Shown: in pieces, positions 50,401-59,960 of the stretch | How the letters are laid out: each line of letters starts with the position of its first letter | Position numbering within the stretch: position 1 is the first letter of the stretch | Source of the DNA: Pempheris klunzingeri | Taxonomy: Eukaryota; Chordata; Actinopteri; Acropomatiformes; Pempheridae | Assembly (NCBI RefSeq): GCF_042242105.1 | Contig: NC_092022.1 | Coordinates: 12,024,001-12,088,000, forward strand | Reading direction: 5' to 3' | DNA length: 64,000 nt | The notes under the pieces: model-generated | Seen by the model: only the letters and a program-made list of their open reading frames with translations | What the model was told of the DNA's origin: nothing | Database searches by the model: none | Made by a program: the position numbers and the translations under genes

Positions 50401-53400
50401 GGTCGTCAGACCGTGTCTCTGCTGTGGGGTCCTGGGAAGGGGTGGCTTGGGTCACCTGGCTGACTGCCTCTTTTGCTCTCTCTTCATCAGCAGGTAGACA
50501 AGAGGCTCCCTGTTCTGTTGTTGCACATTCTACATTTGAGATTAAGGAATGCGTGGTTATTAGGGTCAACATTTATAAATCTATCATTAGTTACGGCACA
50601 ACATCATACAAATAAAGTACTGCTTTGTGTTCATTTTCAAATATGTATGTCTAGAATGTATTCTGAGTTTACCTGTAGACTCGATTGAAGCAGCAGGCGC
50701 CTCAGAAGTGAATTCTTCTGTTGCTACCTTTGACTCTTCCTTCTTGATACTCTCCCCAATGTCTATTGTCGCAGCAACTGCAGAATCCACCCCTGAAACC
50801 AAAAGTGGTTCATTTAAATAGGAACATGGAAATAAACAAGTTACATTCCTTTACAGGTCCAATAAATGATTGGCATGTCTTGTAAGCTTTTTTTATGTTG
50901 CGTCAGACTTACCCAAGTCCATAGGGGTCTCTTTTTCAGTTGTGGCCTCTGATGTGCCCGTCTCTGATGCGCCTCTCAGTCCTGGTGTCACCTGATGTAA
51001 GTTTGCGCGCTCTTCTGTTACCATATCTACATCCGTTTGGATTGTCATCTCCACCAAATCCACGTGTCCTTCTGTCTCCTCAGAAACCTCTCTAGTCTGT
51101 ATCTCTGCTGTGTATGGTTGAGTGACAGGCTGCTGCTGATCTTCCTTGCAAAGCAGGCAAATGCACTTGGCTTGTGGAAGCTCCCCTGGTAAAGCACACT
51201 CGCTGTGCACCCACCTAGGACAATAAAGAGACCATGAAAAAAAATAATTTATGACAACATGGGTGTTAAGCCCACACATGACAGCTACCTCCAAAGAAAA
51301 CTCTAGCGCTTATGCGCATTAAACTAACCTGTGGCACATGCTGCAGCACTGCAGAGTGACAGATGGGTTGGCAGCTTTGCTGCACACGCCACACACAGAG
51401 CTGCGGTGATGCTGGCAGCCTTCACACACGGTGTAGTTGTCAAACCACTGGGCTGAACCTGGCAGCACCAATCCACGGACACCACACTCCGTACATATAC
51501 GACACCTCTGAAATGATACAGATTATGGGGATAAAATGTAAACCAAATGATAATAGCAAGAATCTTTCTCTCAAATGTCCTGATATATAAAAGTTTTTCT
51601 GACAAAAAGTCTTAAAAAAGTCAATTAAGATGCTTTCACAGTAAGTTTCCAAGGTAAAGTCATCACAATGTACAGAGGTGAATAACCAATGTGACGTACT
51701 CTGCATTTCCATGGGTCAGAGGGAACAGAATCCATGGCAGGCTGGAGACAGAAGGTGTGGTAGCCCTTATCACAGGCATCGCATACCAACATTTTGGAGT
51801 CTTCTCCCGGTTGTCTAAGAAAATGAAGAATTGAGACATTACTGTTAAAATTGGGAAATAAAGCTCAAGTACAACGAGAAACTTGTCTTTACAAAAAAAC
51901 AATGTAAATATCATACAAAACATTAGAGAGGACATCTGAATTGCTCATATAGGGGGAAACTTGACTCACCTGCAAGTCTGACACACTTTACACTCTGGGC
52001 ACTGCCACCCTGCTCGCTGAATGGGCGTGGCACCAATCTCCAGACAGGCCGCATGATAATGTAGGCCACAACCCGTACAGAACAGCAAGTCCGTCAGCTC
52101 CCCTGCTGAGTCACACACTGCACACCAAGCCTCTTCACCTGCTATAAAAAAAATACAGATGAATGAGTGTTGGAAAAGTAAAATCACACAGAATGATTTG
52201 ATTCTTTTAGCTCAACATGAAAGTGAACAGGGAATAATCACAAGGTAGGTACCTAGTGGCCACTTTTAAAGTAAAGTATGTATTTTTTCAAATTTGAGAA
52301 AGTTTCAAATTGTTAGAAAAGACAGACCACCAAAGACTGTTTTTCTAACTTTTAATTTATGCAGGCAGCTGATATATTGTGAAAAAAATAAGAGCATGAA
52401 AATGTTCAAAACCTTGAAAAATTAACAGTCTACAAACTGACAAAACATAAACCAAAATCAATATGGAGCAAACAAATACTGAGTAAGAGTTACAGCTTTG
52501 GACTTCAGTGCACCTCAATGATATTTACAGCTGTTAATCATCTTTGCTTACCACAAGCCTTATACCGCGAGCATGCCCTAAGTAATGACATCACAATTTC
52601 GATGAAGACTGTCTGGTTCTCTTACCCAACTCCTCTGCCTTGTCTATGTGCTCTGGACAGAGGAGGATCAGCTGCTTCATGGACTGGAAGGATCCACTGG
52701 CTGCTGAGCAGGGGAAGTGGTAGAACCGTGAGCAGCCCTCAGCGTGGCATCGAATGGTTGCACCCAGCCTTTTGCAGTATTCACAAAGCTGAAACAAACC
52801 AAGGGTAACAAATAAGATTTTGTGATGGAAGTCTTTGCCAATACCTGTATTCCCACCTGATACTATCCAATCCAAGTCTAAAGACAGCGCACTTACCCGC
52901 TGTGTCCCTGAGATAACGGCCTTATCCACGTTCTCCAGCTCCTCATTCTCCAATCGCTTCACTCCCTCCGACCACACCGCACACCAGTGATGAACCCAAC
53001 AGCCCCCTGTTCATTATAAAGCCCAACATCAGAAACATTTCTAACCAAATGTCAATTCCACATCTGTATGTTGTATGTCTAGTAGATGGAACCTATGTTT
53101 GTTGTGCGCTAATGAAGTATAACAGTGTAATGATTTAAATCTAACCTGAGTCGTCAAAGAGTGCCGCCAGACAGGGGGAGTTGGAAAATCCAATGGAAGA
53201 CAGGTCATCATTCCCGGGCTGTGGCAGTGGGGAAGCTGATGGCTTAAGAGTCAGCCGCTCTGAAGATGGCCCAAACTGTCTCAGTTCCCGCTGTCCATGC
53301 AGGCTCCGCTCCACACAGTTACAAAGCGCACAGGCTCGAACGCTCTCTCTGTACAATCAGCGATCCAGAGATACAGAGATTAACAACAGCATCTTGGGAT

Positions 53401-53941
53401 GATCACCACGACAGTGTATACGATATCCTTTATGATCTCGCTGGAAAAACTTACACAGGTGTGCTAGAAGAGGCTACAGTAGCACCAGGCGCATCCTCAG
53501 CAGCAGGAAGGGCTTTGGACTCCTCCTCAGAGGAGACAAGCTGCTTTGAAGGGGCATTGTCATCAGCTAGAGAACAGAAAAGAGAAACTCTCACTTAAAA
53601 GCAAACACTGCATGAACCAATGAAAATAAAATGTTTTCTCCTAACCCATACTGGCTATCTGCTATGGAGAAGTAAAAACATTCTCACTCATTTTGCTCTA
53701 TTGTCATCACCTCTAATAAATTAAGCTTATAAATTTCAATTGTGAGAAAATGTTTTTTAAAAAGTGCTTCTGTGATCAACCAAGTGCATTTCTCTTTTAG
53801 GACAAAGGCACAGTGATATTATTCATCTTCCTGAAAAATAGTGTACATTGATAATGGATGACATTGGGACATGGGGAAAAAGAAAAATGTACCTGTTGGT
53901 TCAGAGTCATTCTCTTCGCAGTTTGATTTCTGCTCGTCCAT
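27025..53941 (-). CDS. kmt2d: kmt2d (MLL2/MLL4), histone H3 lysine-4 methyltransferase
   Basis: 54 coding exons were traced (block entries below); all introns are GT-AG and every junction keeps frame. The sum is 15,198 nt, about 5,065 residues (human KMT2D 5,537). The start MDEQKSNCEENDSEP resembles the human N-terminus and sits 34 nt into exon 2. Order: extended PHD plus PHD fingers (about residues 54-370); acidic/Ser-rich linker; PHD4-6 (about 856-1042); HMG box (about 1500-1560); long Pro/Gln-rich region (about 1560-3965); second extended PHD (about 4560-4670); FYRN/FYRC; Win motif GCARSEPK; SET and post-SET ending CHCGAWNCRKWMN. Known role: enhancer H3K4 mono-methylation in the COMPASS-like complex with WDR5, RBBP5, ASH2L and UTX/KDM6A, in the nucleus. 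Adjacent to dhh as in human 12q13. No frameshift or stop was found. Confidence 0.96.
29221..30592 (-). other. kmt2d: kmt2d exon 49: second extended PHD and FYRN/FYRC start
   Basis: 1,372-nt exon. A Pro/Ser/Glu-rich first half precedes KKWKGIRWKRLQIVISI. The extended PHD then runs CCFCHEEGDGATDGPARLLN, DLWVHLNCALWSTEVYETQG, CAYCQKTGATNSCNRMRCPN and YHFACAIRARCMFFKDKTML. FYRN follows: HLFRVGGLIFHAVGQLLPSQ and GYEATRIYWSTR. FYRC begins with RCRISEDEGRPLFEVRVLEH. Confidence 0.95.
30865..31047 (+). mobile_element. possible transposase helix-turn-helix fragment in a kmt2d intron
   Basis: A 61-codon open frame on the + strand, antisense to kmt2d, within the intron between exons 48 and 49. It contains KRKSSYL and then SQRDAAAKLGVPKATILADL followed by EKSKWAGRPSK. 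This resembles the N-terminal DNA-binding helix-turn-helix of pogo/Tigger or CENP-B-like transposases. No DDE domain, terminal repeats or splice partners were seen. It may be a decayed fragment or chance similarity. Confidence 0.35.
31332..33370 (-). other. kmt2d: kmt2d exons 41-48
   Basis: Exon 41, 33221-33370; 42, 32977-33141; 43, 32704-32851; 44, 32525-32606; 45, 32255-32427; 46, 31920-32044; 47, 31705-31840; 48, 31332-31453. Seen: lysine-rich KKNKKEEVGKSAEALIKQLK, YYSQLLTKSNLSNPPTPPSS, VDILAALPTPPHNQNEDIRM, EDAPESIIPASSPEST, RFPHLREPKEEETERAISPI, VSVTFTLSSAAAKKLNHVMM and EWLRQFDVSLPGC. The order and spacing are the same as in the human protein. Confidence 0.92.
33457..36417 (-). other. 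kmt2d: kmt2d exon 40: large glutamine-rich exon
   Basis: The largest exon (2,961 nt, about residues 2979-3965). It starts VRKQQKEHTNLIAEYRSKQQ and is very rich in Gln, Met, Pro and Gly with many short Q tracts. The last quarter regains conserved blocks: IKQEPREVQCDG, an LXXLL-type motif LLQKLLRTKNLQ and NEINGHINSKLAMLEQKLQG. The Gln-rich part is longer-range disordered and probably a transcriptional condensate or activator segment (inference). The long antisense open frames over this exon are a by-product of its codon bias. Confidence 0.94.
36513..38196 (-). other. kmt2d: kmt2d exons 36-39: conserved helical/coiled-coil segment
   Basis: Exon 36, 38073-38196; exon 37, 37025-37106; exon 38, 36866-36932; exon 39, 36513-36745. 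Reads DLDKFATDDIMDPIAKAKMV, QQVSLLAQRLASAPG, YEEWLLHTQQLLQMQLKFLE, then EQIGVHRKSRKALCAKQRTA and EAEQSKIQ-type heptads ending QKQLDQ. Nearly identical to human; likely coiled coil. Intron 36 (37107-38072) holds nothing recognised. Confidence 0.92.
38289..40126 (-). other. kmt2d: kmt2d exon 35: acidic core, LXXLL motif and polyglutamine tract
   Basis: A single 1,838-nt exon. It holds QFIELRHNSQRLPLRPQF and an acidic island (DDDLGNLDNLETNDPHLDDL followed by NSDEFDLLAYTDPELDQGD). The LXXLL-type helix LIQDLLEHEKKEQQ is a motif class that contacts nuclear receptors. A Q23 tract follows near the exon's 3' end. The acidic island is among the best conserved non-zinc parts of the protein. Confidence 0.92.
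38338..38406 (-). repeat. kmt2d: CAG/CAA repeat encoding 23 consecutive Gln in kmt2d exon 35
   Basis: 23 in-frame glutamine codons on the - strand, 22 CAG and one CAA interruption, at about residues 2771-2793. It is followed by PVVKQSPLANNFFPDK. The near-pure CAG run makes length polymorphism likely. Confidence 0.95.
40462..43032 (-). other. kmt2d: kmt2d exons 32-34: Ser/Pro-rich disordered region
   Basis: Exon 32, 41422-43032 (1,611 nt); exon 33, 41166-41336; exon 34, 40462-40601. Exon 32 is low-complexity (Ser, Pro, Gln, Gly) with short islands conserved with human: PATPRFQSPDPCSQPPSRPQ, REPFATIHKPPRPSS and SPSELEKHRQ. Exon 33 reads RQKLREFLIRQQMQRNSIRQ, a conserved helix. The region is predicted disordered, and no catalytic motif is present. 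Confidence 0.9.
40656..40840 (-). mobile_element. teleost non-LTR retrotransposon/SINE tail fragment in kmt2d intron 33
   Basis: The stretch contains AATAAATGGTAAATCATTGC, TATACAGTGCTTTC, CATTTACAATTTTC, CACACTGATGGCAATA and GACATGTGCACAGGAGGAGC. It follows the order of a common fish repeat (ATGGTAAATGG, AGCGCTTT, CACACTGATGGCA, ACATGTGGACAGGAGGAGC) read from its 3' end. The element therefore lies on the - strand and is diverged. Family name not asserted. Confidence 0.65.
43133..44052 (-). other. kmt2d: kmt2d exons 29-31: HMG-box region
   Basis: Exon 29, 43814-44052; exon 30, 43605-43678; exon 31, 43133-43183. Reads LSYNQRSLQRWEKDEELGEL, then FPTLKQDYPDWASRCKQIMK, then WRKVSAADKVPYLQKAKDNR. 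This is the HMG-I-like box of KMT2C/KMT2D. Exon 29 begins with a Thr/Pro-rich run (TPSTPATPSSPPTPT). Confidence 0.92.
44194..46749 (-). other. kmt2d: kmt2d exons 19-28: linker between PHD cluster and HMG box
   Basis: Exon 19, 46705-46749; exon 20, 46413-46601; exon 21, 46136-46303; exon 22, 45915-46037; exon 23, 45262-45383; exon 24, 45032-45167; exon 25, 44845-44931; exon 26, 44679-44756; exon 27, 44415-44573; exon 28, 44194-44263. Conserved blocks: FYRLEGVWLTESGMSLLRSI, MSPLHKRRQRRSRLG, KKRKRKPYRPGIGGFMVRQR, RRGRKKSKLEDMFPTYLQEA and FFGKTLIDLSKKA. The basic stretches are likely nuclear localisation signals (inference). Confidence 0.9.
46894..47998 (-). other. kmt2d: kmt2d exons 15-18: PHD4-6 cluster
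   Basis: Exon 15, 47894-47998; exon 16, 47629-47810; exon 17, 47208-47372; exon 18, 46894-47003. Seen: DMCVVCGSFGKGTEGQLLAC, YHPYCVNSK, GWRCLECIVCEVCGKASD, LLLCDDCDVSYHTYCLDPP, GGWKCKWC, CGSNSPGFHCEWQNNYTHC and CDRWVHAVCESLYTEDEVEQ. In human KMT2D the corresponding fingers include the reader of histone H4 tails. Almost every position matches the mammalian protein. Confidence 0.94.
48130..49173. mobile_element. hAT-like non-autonomous DNA transposon in kmt2d intron 14
   Basis: The left end TAGGAATGCAAAAATC and the reverse complement of the right end TAGGGATGCACAATTG form imperfect terminal inverted repeats about 1.04 kb apart. Flanking bases (CTATAAAC and ACTACAAC) may be a decayed 8-bp target duplication. 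No transposase frame remains. The right terminus is 17 bp from the splice donor of exon 14. The superfamily is inferred from terminus style and possible duplication length. Confidence 0.6.
49193..51214 (-). other. kmt2d: kmt2d exons 10-14: end of PHD3 and acidic/basic linker
   Basis: Exon 10, 50913-51214; exon 11, 50673-50792; exon 12, 49718-50529; exon 13, 49449-49562; exon 14, 49193-49306. Exon 10 starts WVHSECALPGELPQAKCICLLC, the last ligands of PHD3. Exon 12 is Ser/Pro/Glu-rich with an EEEEEEDDEP acidic run and the conserved block MSNMSHGDESSSGFLGSPGE. Exon 13 is Arg/Gly-rich (RRPRGGGGGRGRGGRSRLK), AT-hook-like. Exon 14 has the acidic EEDDEEDDTMQNTVVLFSN shared with human. The long Ser-Pro-Pro-Pro-Glu-Glu repeats of mammalian KMT2D are absent. 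Confidence 0.9.
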
Positions 53942-53975
53942 CCCCTGTACTGATTGTGACCTCCTTGACAGAGAT
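51329..53975 (-). other. kmt2d: kmt2d exons 2-9: N-terminus, extended PHD1 and PHD2-3
   Basis: Exon 2, 53893-53975 (ATG at 53941-53939); exon 3, 53455-53566; exon 4, 53146-53348; exon 5, 52897-53006; exon 6, 52626-52788; exon 7, 51970-52141; exon 8, 51700-51814; exon 9, 51329-51507. Seen: CALCNCVERSLHGQRELR opens the extended PHD, followed by WVHHWCAVWSEGV, LCEYCKRLGATIRC, FYHFPC and LLCPEH. Exons 7-9 carry CAVCDSAGEL, FCTGCGLHYHAACL, GWQCPECKVCQTCR, MLVCDACDKGYHTFC and CRICTECG. The zinc-ligand spacing matches human KMT2D finger for finger. Confidence 0.93.
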
Positions 53976-56377
53976 CTGCAATTTAAAAGAATAAGTAAAT
54001 GTTGAATCAGAAGTAGTATAGCTTAATAAAATTATTTACAGAATGTACACAATCTTTCGTCATTGTCTCTCATCACTGGATATGCCTTTAACACCAGGTC
54101 TGTTTCACTGTATAATGAATGTAGATTCGATGATGTTGAGGGAATGACTAAACACATGATATTTAGGTTTGCTCCGAAGAAAAATGAAAAGCTAAGCAAT
54201 AACCAAAATAGAATATGGCACTGTTCATTAGCCAGAATGTTTACCATTACAGTGAAGGAATCCCTAAAATGCATCTTCAATTTACTAAACATAAGTCTCC
54301 CTAATCGTCAAAAAACACGTTTCATATAAAGACTTCAAACCAAGAATGCAGCCAATTGAATATGGCTGTTATGTCCTCACTTTAGATGATTTCCTTGGGT
54401 TAATCTGACTTACGTTAGGACCAATGCAATCGAGCTTTCTCGCAAACTCATGAAAATAGCGCGAGGGTTACAGGAGACAGATCAATCGGAAAACGCTTTA
54501 ACAATTCAACATATTATTTACCCAGCAATGCATAATCCAAATCGGTGAAACTGCTACGTGAAAAAGCACGAAATGTTAAAACTAAAATGGTGTTTTCCCA
54601 AATAAAACAACCATAAATCGGGATACACAAAGAAAACACAACTTCCGTATGCATGACTTCCTGTTGCAGCGACGCTCCTGTCGTGCTGAACCTTTGTCGC
54701 TCGCTTCATAGTTCCGCTATGAGATTCAGGCCATTAACAAAAATACTGTAAAACAAACAATGCAGGGGTGGACGGGCTCGCCATTATTTTCATCCACACA
54801 GCCAATCACAGGAAGTCATCTCATCTCAAGTCATTTTTAACGCTTAAAAGACAATTAGCAAACGATACTTAAAAATAGGGGTCGATCGGCGTCGATTCGC
54901 ATGGGTTATTTCACTTATGGTCTGGCTGCCTCAGTGATATTTGTTGATATCATCGTGAATATCCGCATTTTAGAAAATAGGACAATCGAGAGAGTCGCCC
55001 GTAATGCGATGCTATGTGTCCTGATGTAACAGACTCAAAACAATAAACGTAACAGTGACTTTGACATACAGATCAAGCTAAGAGTCTCGCAATGTTTCCC
55101 CAGTTACAAAACATAAACTGTGCAATCATAGTTTGAAAAGCCATACATATGTTCCCTATTCATTTCGACATGTTCCCTATTCATTCAGCTGGAAATAGAT
55201 CCCAGTCCGAGGACGGGAGCGCTTGTTGAAGTGTTTTCAATGCACATGAGCAGAAACTAATCACACATCAAGACCAAAATGTAATGAATTATAACACCTA
55301 ACCAATGCCAATGTGCATGTAGCTTTGTCAAATGTATTTAGGGGTGTTTTCAAATGGCTGTCCAGTTACAGAGTCGGTACTTAAACATTACAGCCAAAAT
55401 AAACACACATGCATTATTAACCTAACGTTAAGCTACACATTACACAGTACGGTATGCCGCTACATTACACCGCCGTTTAGCAAATGGCTCCAAAAGCTTT
55501 CATGGCAGAATACAGTTGAGTTGATGGACAAAATGAATTTCTGCATGTAACGTTAATCGGTGGCAGCAGCACTGGAAACACACTCTCCGTCTCTCTTTTA
55601 GACAACAAACTAACATCAAATCCAAAACCACAACAAACAGAAAACCTAACTGGTGTTGAAGCACAGCTAGTGAGGATACAAAATGGGCTTTCTCCTTTCA
55701 AATTAAGTTGGCAACGTCCAGAGCAAAAGTGATGACATGATGGCTAACGTTAAGTTAACGTCTTAACATCCTGGCTAGCTGAGTTAACGCGAAAAGTGTT
55801 TACGTTACAAATTAACTTTCACGGTAAATGTGCTTATTCTGATTTAGTACTATTAGCTAACAACATTTGCTATTTGTTGCAATGCCACTGTGAAAGCTAT
55901 TGAGGTTTAATAGTTGAATAATTGCAGAGCTAAGCACTATTCCTCAATGTAAACACCGACTTCAAAGGGTTGGCTCTGTCCAGGAAATAGCCTGGTCCCT
56001 GTCACTGGCGACGGGTAGGCAGGGAAAAGCTAACAACTACCAACGGTGACGTAGCAGCAAAGTGTCCCGAAGAGGCTAAACTACGAGAAATATAAACAAC
56101 CTCATGCACAGGCGCATACACTTTTAAAAATGTCAACCGACTGCCAATTGGACAGCACCTTGGACGTAGCCAACGAAGAACATATTTCAACCCAAAGTTA
56201 GCACCCAGGTAACATGGCTAGGTCTCCAGTAAATAGACACTCCCATGTAGCCGAAGCTAACAGCTAAGTGTTACCGATAGCAGAGCTAACATTACCCGGT
56301 CTAAGGTCAGGGTTGGTGTGTCTTAAGGTATGTCTGTTGCAAGTAGTTCAAAGAGGCCATAATTAAAACAGCTCACC

Positions 56378-56407
56378 TCACAAAAACAATATCGTCTCCT
56401 CATACAT
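56378..56407 (-). other. upstream ORF 2 in predicted kmt2d exon 1
   Basis: Nine codons (MYEETILFL), then TGA one base before the exon 1 donor. Its ATG overlaps the stop of upstream ORF 1 (TGATG arrangement), which can allow re-initiation. Confidence 0.4.
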
Positions 56408-56460
56408 CAGCAAAATCCAAACAGCCACACAGCGTCCCAAAATGCTGATGGTCGCTTCAT
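56407..56460 (-). other. upstream ORF 1 in predicted kmt2d exon 1
   Basis: A 17-codon frame beginning MKRPSAFWD and ending TGA at 56409-56407; the ATG has A at -3. It lies upstream of the kmt2d start, which is in the next exon. It matters only if transcription begins above 56460. Confidence 0.4.
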
Positions 56461-56599
56461 TTTATGTACCGGACTAACGCTGCGGCTAGCCGGCTGGAGG
56501 GAGAGTGGGGGAAGTGCACGTCGGCGGAAGGCAGGCTGTGCGGTGATGCTAGCTAGCTCTCCTACTAGATGGATAATGCTATGCTTAGCTAGCTAGCCA

Positions 56600-59500
56600 G
56601 CAACTTGAGATTTGTGACGAGTGGTCGTACACTGCCGGGGAACTACTAAGCACCGAGACAAGCTTTCAACCAGTCCAGAAGGCCCCCCAGCTCCATGCAC
56701 TGAACCCACAAACTACCTATCTGTCTGCCTCTTTGCTTGTGGATTTAGCTCGAAGGCTAATAACCTAACAGCAGCTAGCAGTAGGTCGTCAGAGCTGCTG
56801 CAAGTTTGAACAAAATAGTGCATCCGAAAATTACAGCGCCAAACTTTGTTGACACGCCAGTAAATATATTTTTCTTTAAGTTTCAGTCGACTGCAGACAT
56901 TCATCTACCTAAATTTGCAGCTCAACTTTGCATGGGTACCCTTGTATGGGTCACTAGCATCTCTTCACTTCGCTGAACTGCAACGCGTCTGCATACGGCT
57001 GCTCCGCCAACTGGCTAGCCGCTGCTAGCAGTGCTAGCTAATAACAACTACGTCAAAAAATAATTCATGCAAAAGAACGAGCAAAAATGCGTGTTTTATT
57101 ACTAGAGGTCAGTAAAAACGTGTCACAGGTTTAGCACAACGATGAGCAAATTTGTGCGAAGTTGATCATTTGCGACAGGACACGAGATTTTAATCTGGGG
57201 AGCGCGGACCAGTGAAATATGGTAGATATCAGATATTAGGTCATTAGATTTTCGGATCCAGGGAAGCCATTTTTCATTAGATTATTATGATTGTAGGACT
57301 AAAGCTATGTTAATATGCCTGCCGATTAATGCATTTGTTTGATAAATGATCGGCCACAATCTAACCGAGTCCGATTAGATTCATATTTCATGAGTGCAAA
57401 TTAATGCTGTAATTATCATAACAAATGTGTATTGAGGTCTTCATCGTGGTTGCTAATTCCTTATTCCGCTTGTTTTCTTTTTCTTTTTTTCAGTGCTGTG
57501 CATTGCGCACCAGGCTGAAGTGACTGAGAACAATTGGGAAGAGTAATCGATGGCATACATTTGCCTATTAAACCGCGATCAAGTTTGCAGCATGTACCCT
57601 TAGAATAACCGAATTAAGAGCACCTTTTGTCGGTAATTTTGATTTGTTAAGTGATGTACTCTGGTAATTTATGGCCACATTATTTTACCTTCTTATCCAG
57701 GCAAGTGAATGCCATCCACTGTTTGTGATTTTTTTATCAAGCAACATGTGAATGAATAATCAAACTAACATATAGTTTTAGTCCTTGTGTTAAAAGGTTG
57801 ACAACAAGCTCAACTCTCCAGCAGACAAAGCTGTTATCCTCTGACACCATGTTTTCAGTGGATGACTTTTCCATTTTGTAACTATCAATAATTATTTGTT
57901 CATGTGATTTAAATATGGTCTTCAACTAAGGTTCAACTGTATAGGCCTACTGTGGGTGAACACAACAGGGATCCTATGGGGGGTTGGGGTTGGCTGGGCC
58001 TTATTTATCATGAGGCTGCCTTATCACTGTGAGAAAATCACAGTGGCATGGGTGGCCAAGGAGACAGGTTCAAGAGAGTTGCTCTGATAAAGGCTCAATT
58101 CCCTACGTGTTGAGTTTTGAGTTAAAGTACGACGTGATGGCGTGTTATGATCCAACTACCTTGAATATGGCAACTTTCAGTTGTTGCACAGATTAGGGCA
58201 GAAAGACCCCTCAGAGAAAGGGTGGCACAGCCCGAAAGGAATTTAATGGAAAAAAAATCTGAAGTTCTGTAGACAACTAAACTGTGTACTATCAGTTCAT
58301 GTATGTGTCTAGCTCTTTTTAATTCAGGGGCCACACATTGTGAACGAAAAAGCCTGAGGCAGTGCACGGAGTAAAGCTGAGATGTTGGAATGATCCTGTG
58401 AACTTACAGAAAATTAGGTTGGGTAACAGTCTGTCCCATTGTGAGAAGGTCACAGGTTTAATCCACATCAGTTACTGTATATCTCCTGTCATGCCCCAGA
58501 GCAAAACACTAAACTCTTACAGATAAGTAGCTTACTTAGGCTATAACTCAACACTTCTAAGTAACTGTAGAGAAGAGCATCTGCTAAATGTCTCAAATGT
58601 AAAGGTAGCGTTCGTGTTCATAAACTAACCCAGCCCGACGGCTCATCTGCAATACATCGTGTGCTATGTAAGCAGCGACAACCACCTGCTGCAGGAGGGG
58701 ATGATCTGCAGCTGACCCTGCACTGCATTTGTGCAGAGGTATCTATATGCAGAATGTGCACCCCAGGGCTCAGATGAAACCACACACAGAGAGAGAAAAA
58801 TGTTACAAGAATTCTTATCATATGCAGTTGGGACTCTAAAGCTCCACGTTACTAAATAAAGCCTCCAAATGTGACCTGAACTTATGAATGTTTTAGTTGT
58901 GGTATAACGCTAGAACTCGTATCCAACTGGTATACTTCCAAATAATGTAGTTGAAAGCTTTTCATAGTTATCATGAGCTATTTGCATACAGAAAACTTCA
59001 AATAGTTGACAGCAGCTCCTAATGAAACCGGAAAAGAACACCATGCCTTTTTTAAAAAAAAATAATGACTGTTGGACTTAACAGCACCCTTGAAATGGTT
59101 ACAAGTAGTTGAAGAATGAAAGTGGTTTCATATTAAGTCATTTGGTTTTTGATAACTGTTCACCACATAAGACCATAAAGAATTGGTTTCTGATGCTTTA
59201 GAATATTGACAAGTCAATGTGGGGTCTTAAGCTCTATTGTTTGCAATACTAAAAACATTGACCCAGTTTGTTTGGTTGTGACACTGGACATGGATGTGGT
59301 ATTTTACACAGAAACAAAATCTTTGTCAGGAAATATGTGTTTGTCCGTGCCTGAGTTTGGGGTTTGCAGGTTTTCATTTGGAAAATAGGTTATTACTGGT
59401 CCCCCTGACAGGATTAGTTAACTCCCCATTCAGCTTTAGCGAGATTGGATTAGATTTTGGGGGGGCTGAGACTGGTTGGAAGACAGTTGCCGATTGGGTG

Positions 59501-59960
59501 ATGGGTGTAAATAGAGGCTGGTATTAGGACACCAGGCTTTTGCTATTGGCCAGTCAGCAGAGCGGGTGCTTTCCCATCTGCCTCCTGTATTTCAAGGATA
59601 ATCCCCTACAATACCTCCACAGATGTTTACAACAGAGCATAAACCAGAAGAAGAGAATACAGTTTGGCTCCTCAGTGTGCAATTTGTCACAGGTATATAC
59701 GTCAAAGAGTACTGGAAAAAAACAGTGCAGCCTACTTTTAAGGGATGCAGTTCGGCCTGTTTGTGATTTGTTTTCTTAATATTGTGTCTGTTTTGAGTTC
59801 ATAGTTCTGACATCATAGTGTGGAGCACTCCATTCATATTTACTGTATTGTCAGTGCTGTAAAAATGCACTCACTGACACAATTACAAATCAAACAGATT
59901 TCATAGTATGTAGATTGTTACCAATAAGTTACAGCCATTACAAATCAAATAAAGGTTTGT
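56600..59960. other. intergenic region kmt2d-dhh
   Basis: No supported gene. It begins in the kmt2d CpG-rich promoter flank (to about 57060) and then becomes AT-rich with scattered short frames lacking splice logic. One SINE (58412-58607) is listed separately. Confidence 0.65.
58412..58607 (+). mobile_element. tRNA-derived SINE with L2-type tail
   Basis: A B-box-like GGTTTAATCC at 58454-58463 follows a tRNA-like head. The end reads AGAGCATCTGCTAAATGTCT followed by CAAATGTAAA, the hallmark 3' tail of many fish SINEs mobilised by L2/CR1-type LINEs. The A box is degenerate. Limits are approximate. Confidence 0.65.

Larger units (their letters stand above)
56377..56550 (-). promoter_or_regulatory. 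kmt2d: kmt2d non-coding exon 1 and promoter region
   Basis: A strong donor (TGAG followed by GTGAGC on the - strand, exon edge 56377) precedes a 2.4 kb intron ending at the exon 2 acceptor (exon edge 53975). The sequence above it (about 56460-57060) is CpG-richer and contains repeated GCTAGC/GCTAGCTAGC motifs. The transcription start is not determinable, so the right limit is a guess. It contains the two small upstream frames listed next. Confidence 0.5.

Noticed and set aside
58412..58607. Possible functional tRNA gene
   Set aside because: Only a B-box-like word is clear; the cloverleaf cannot be folded, and the L2-type tail marks it as a SINE.
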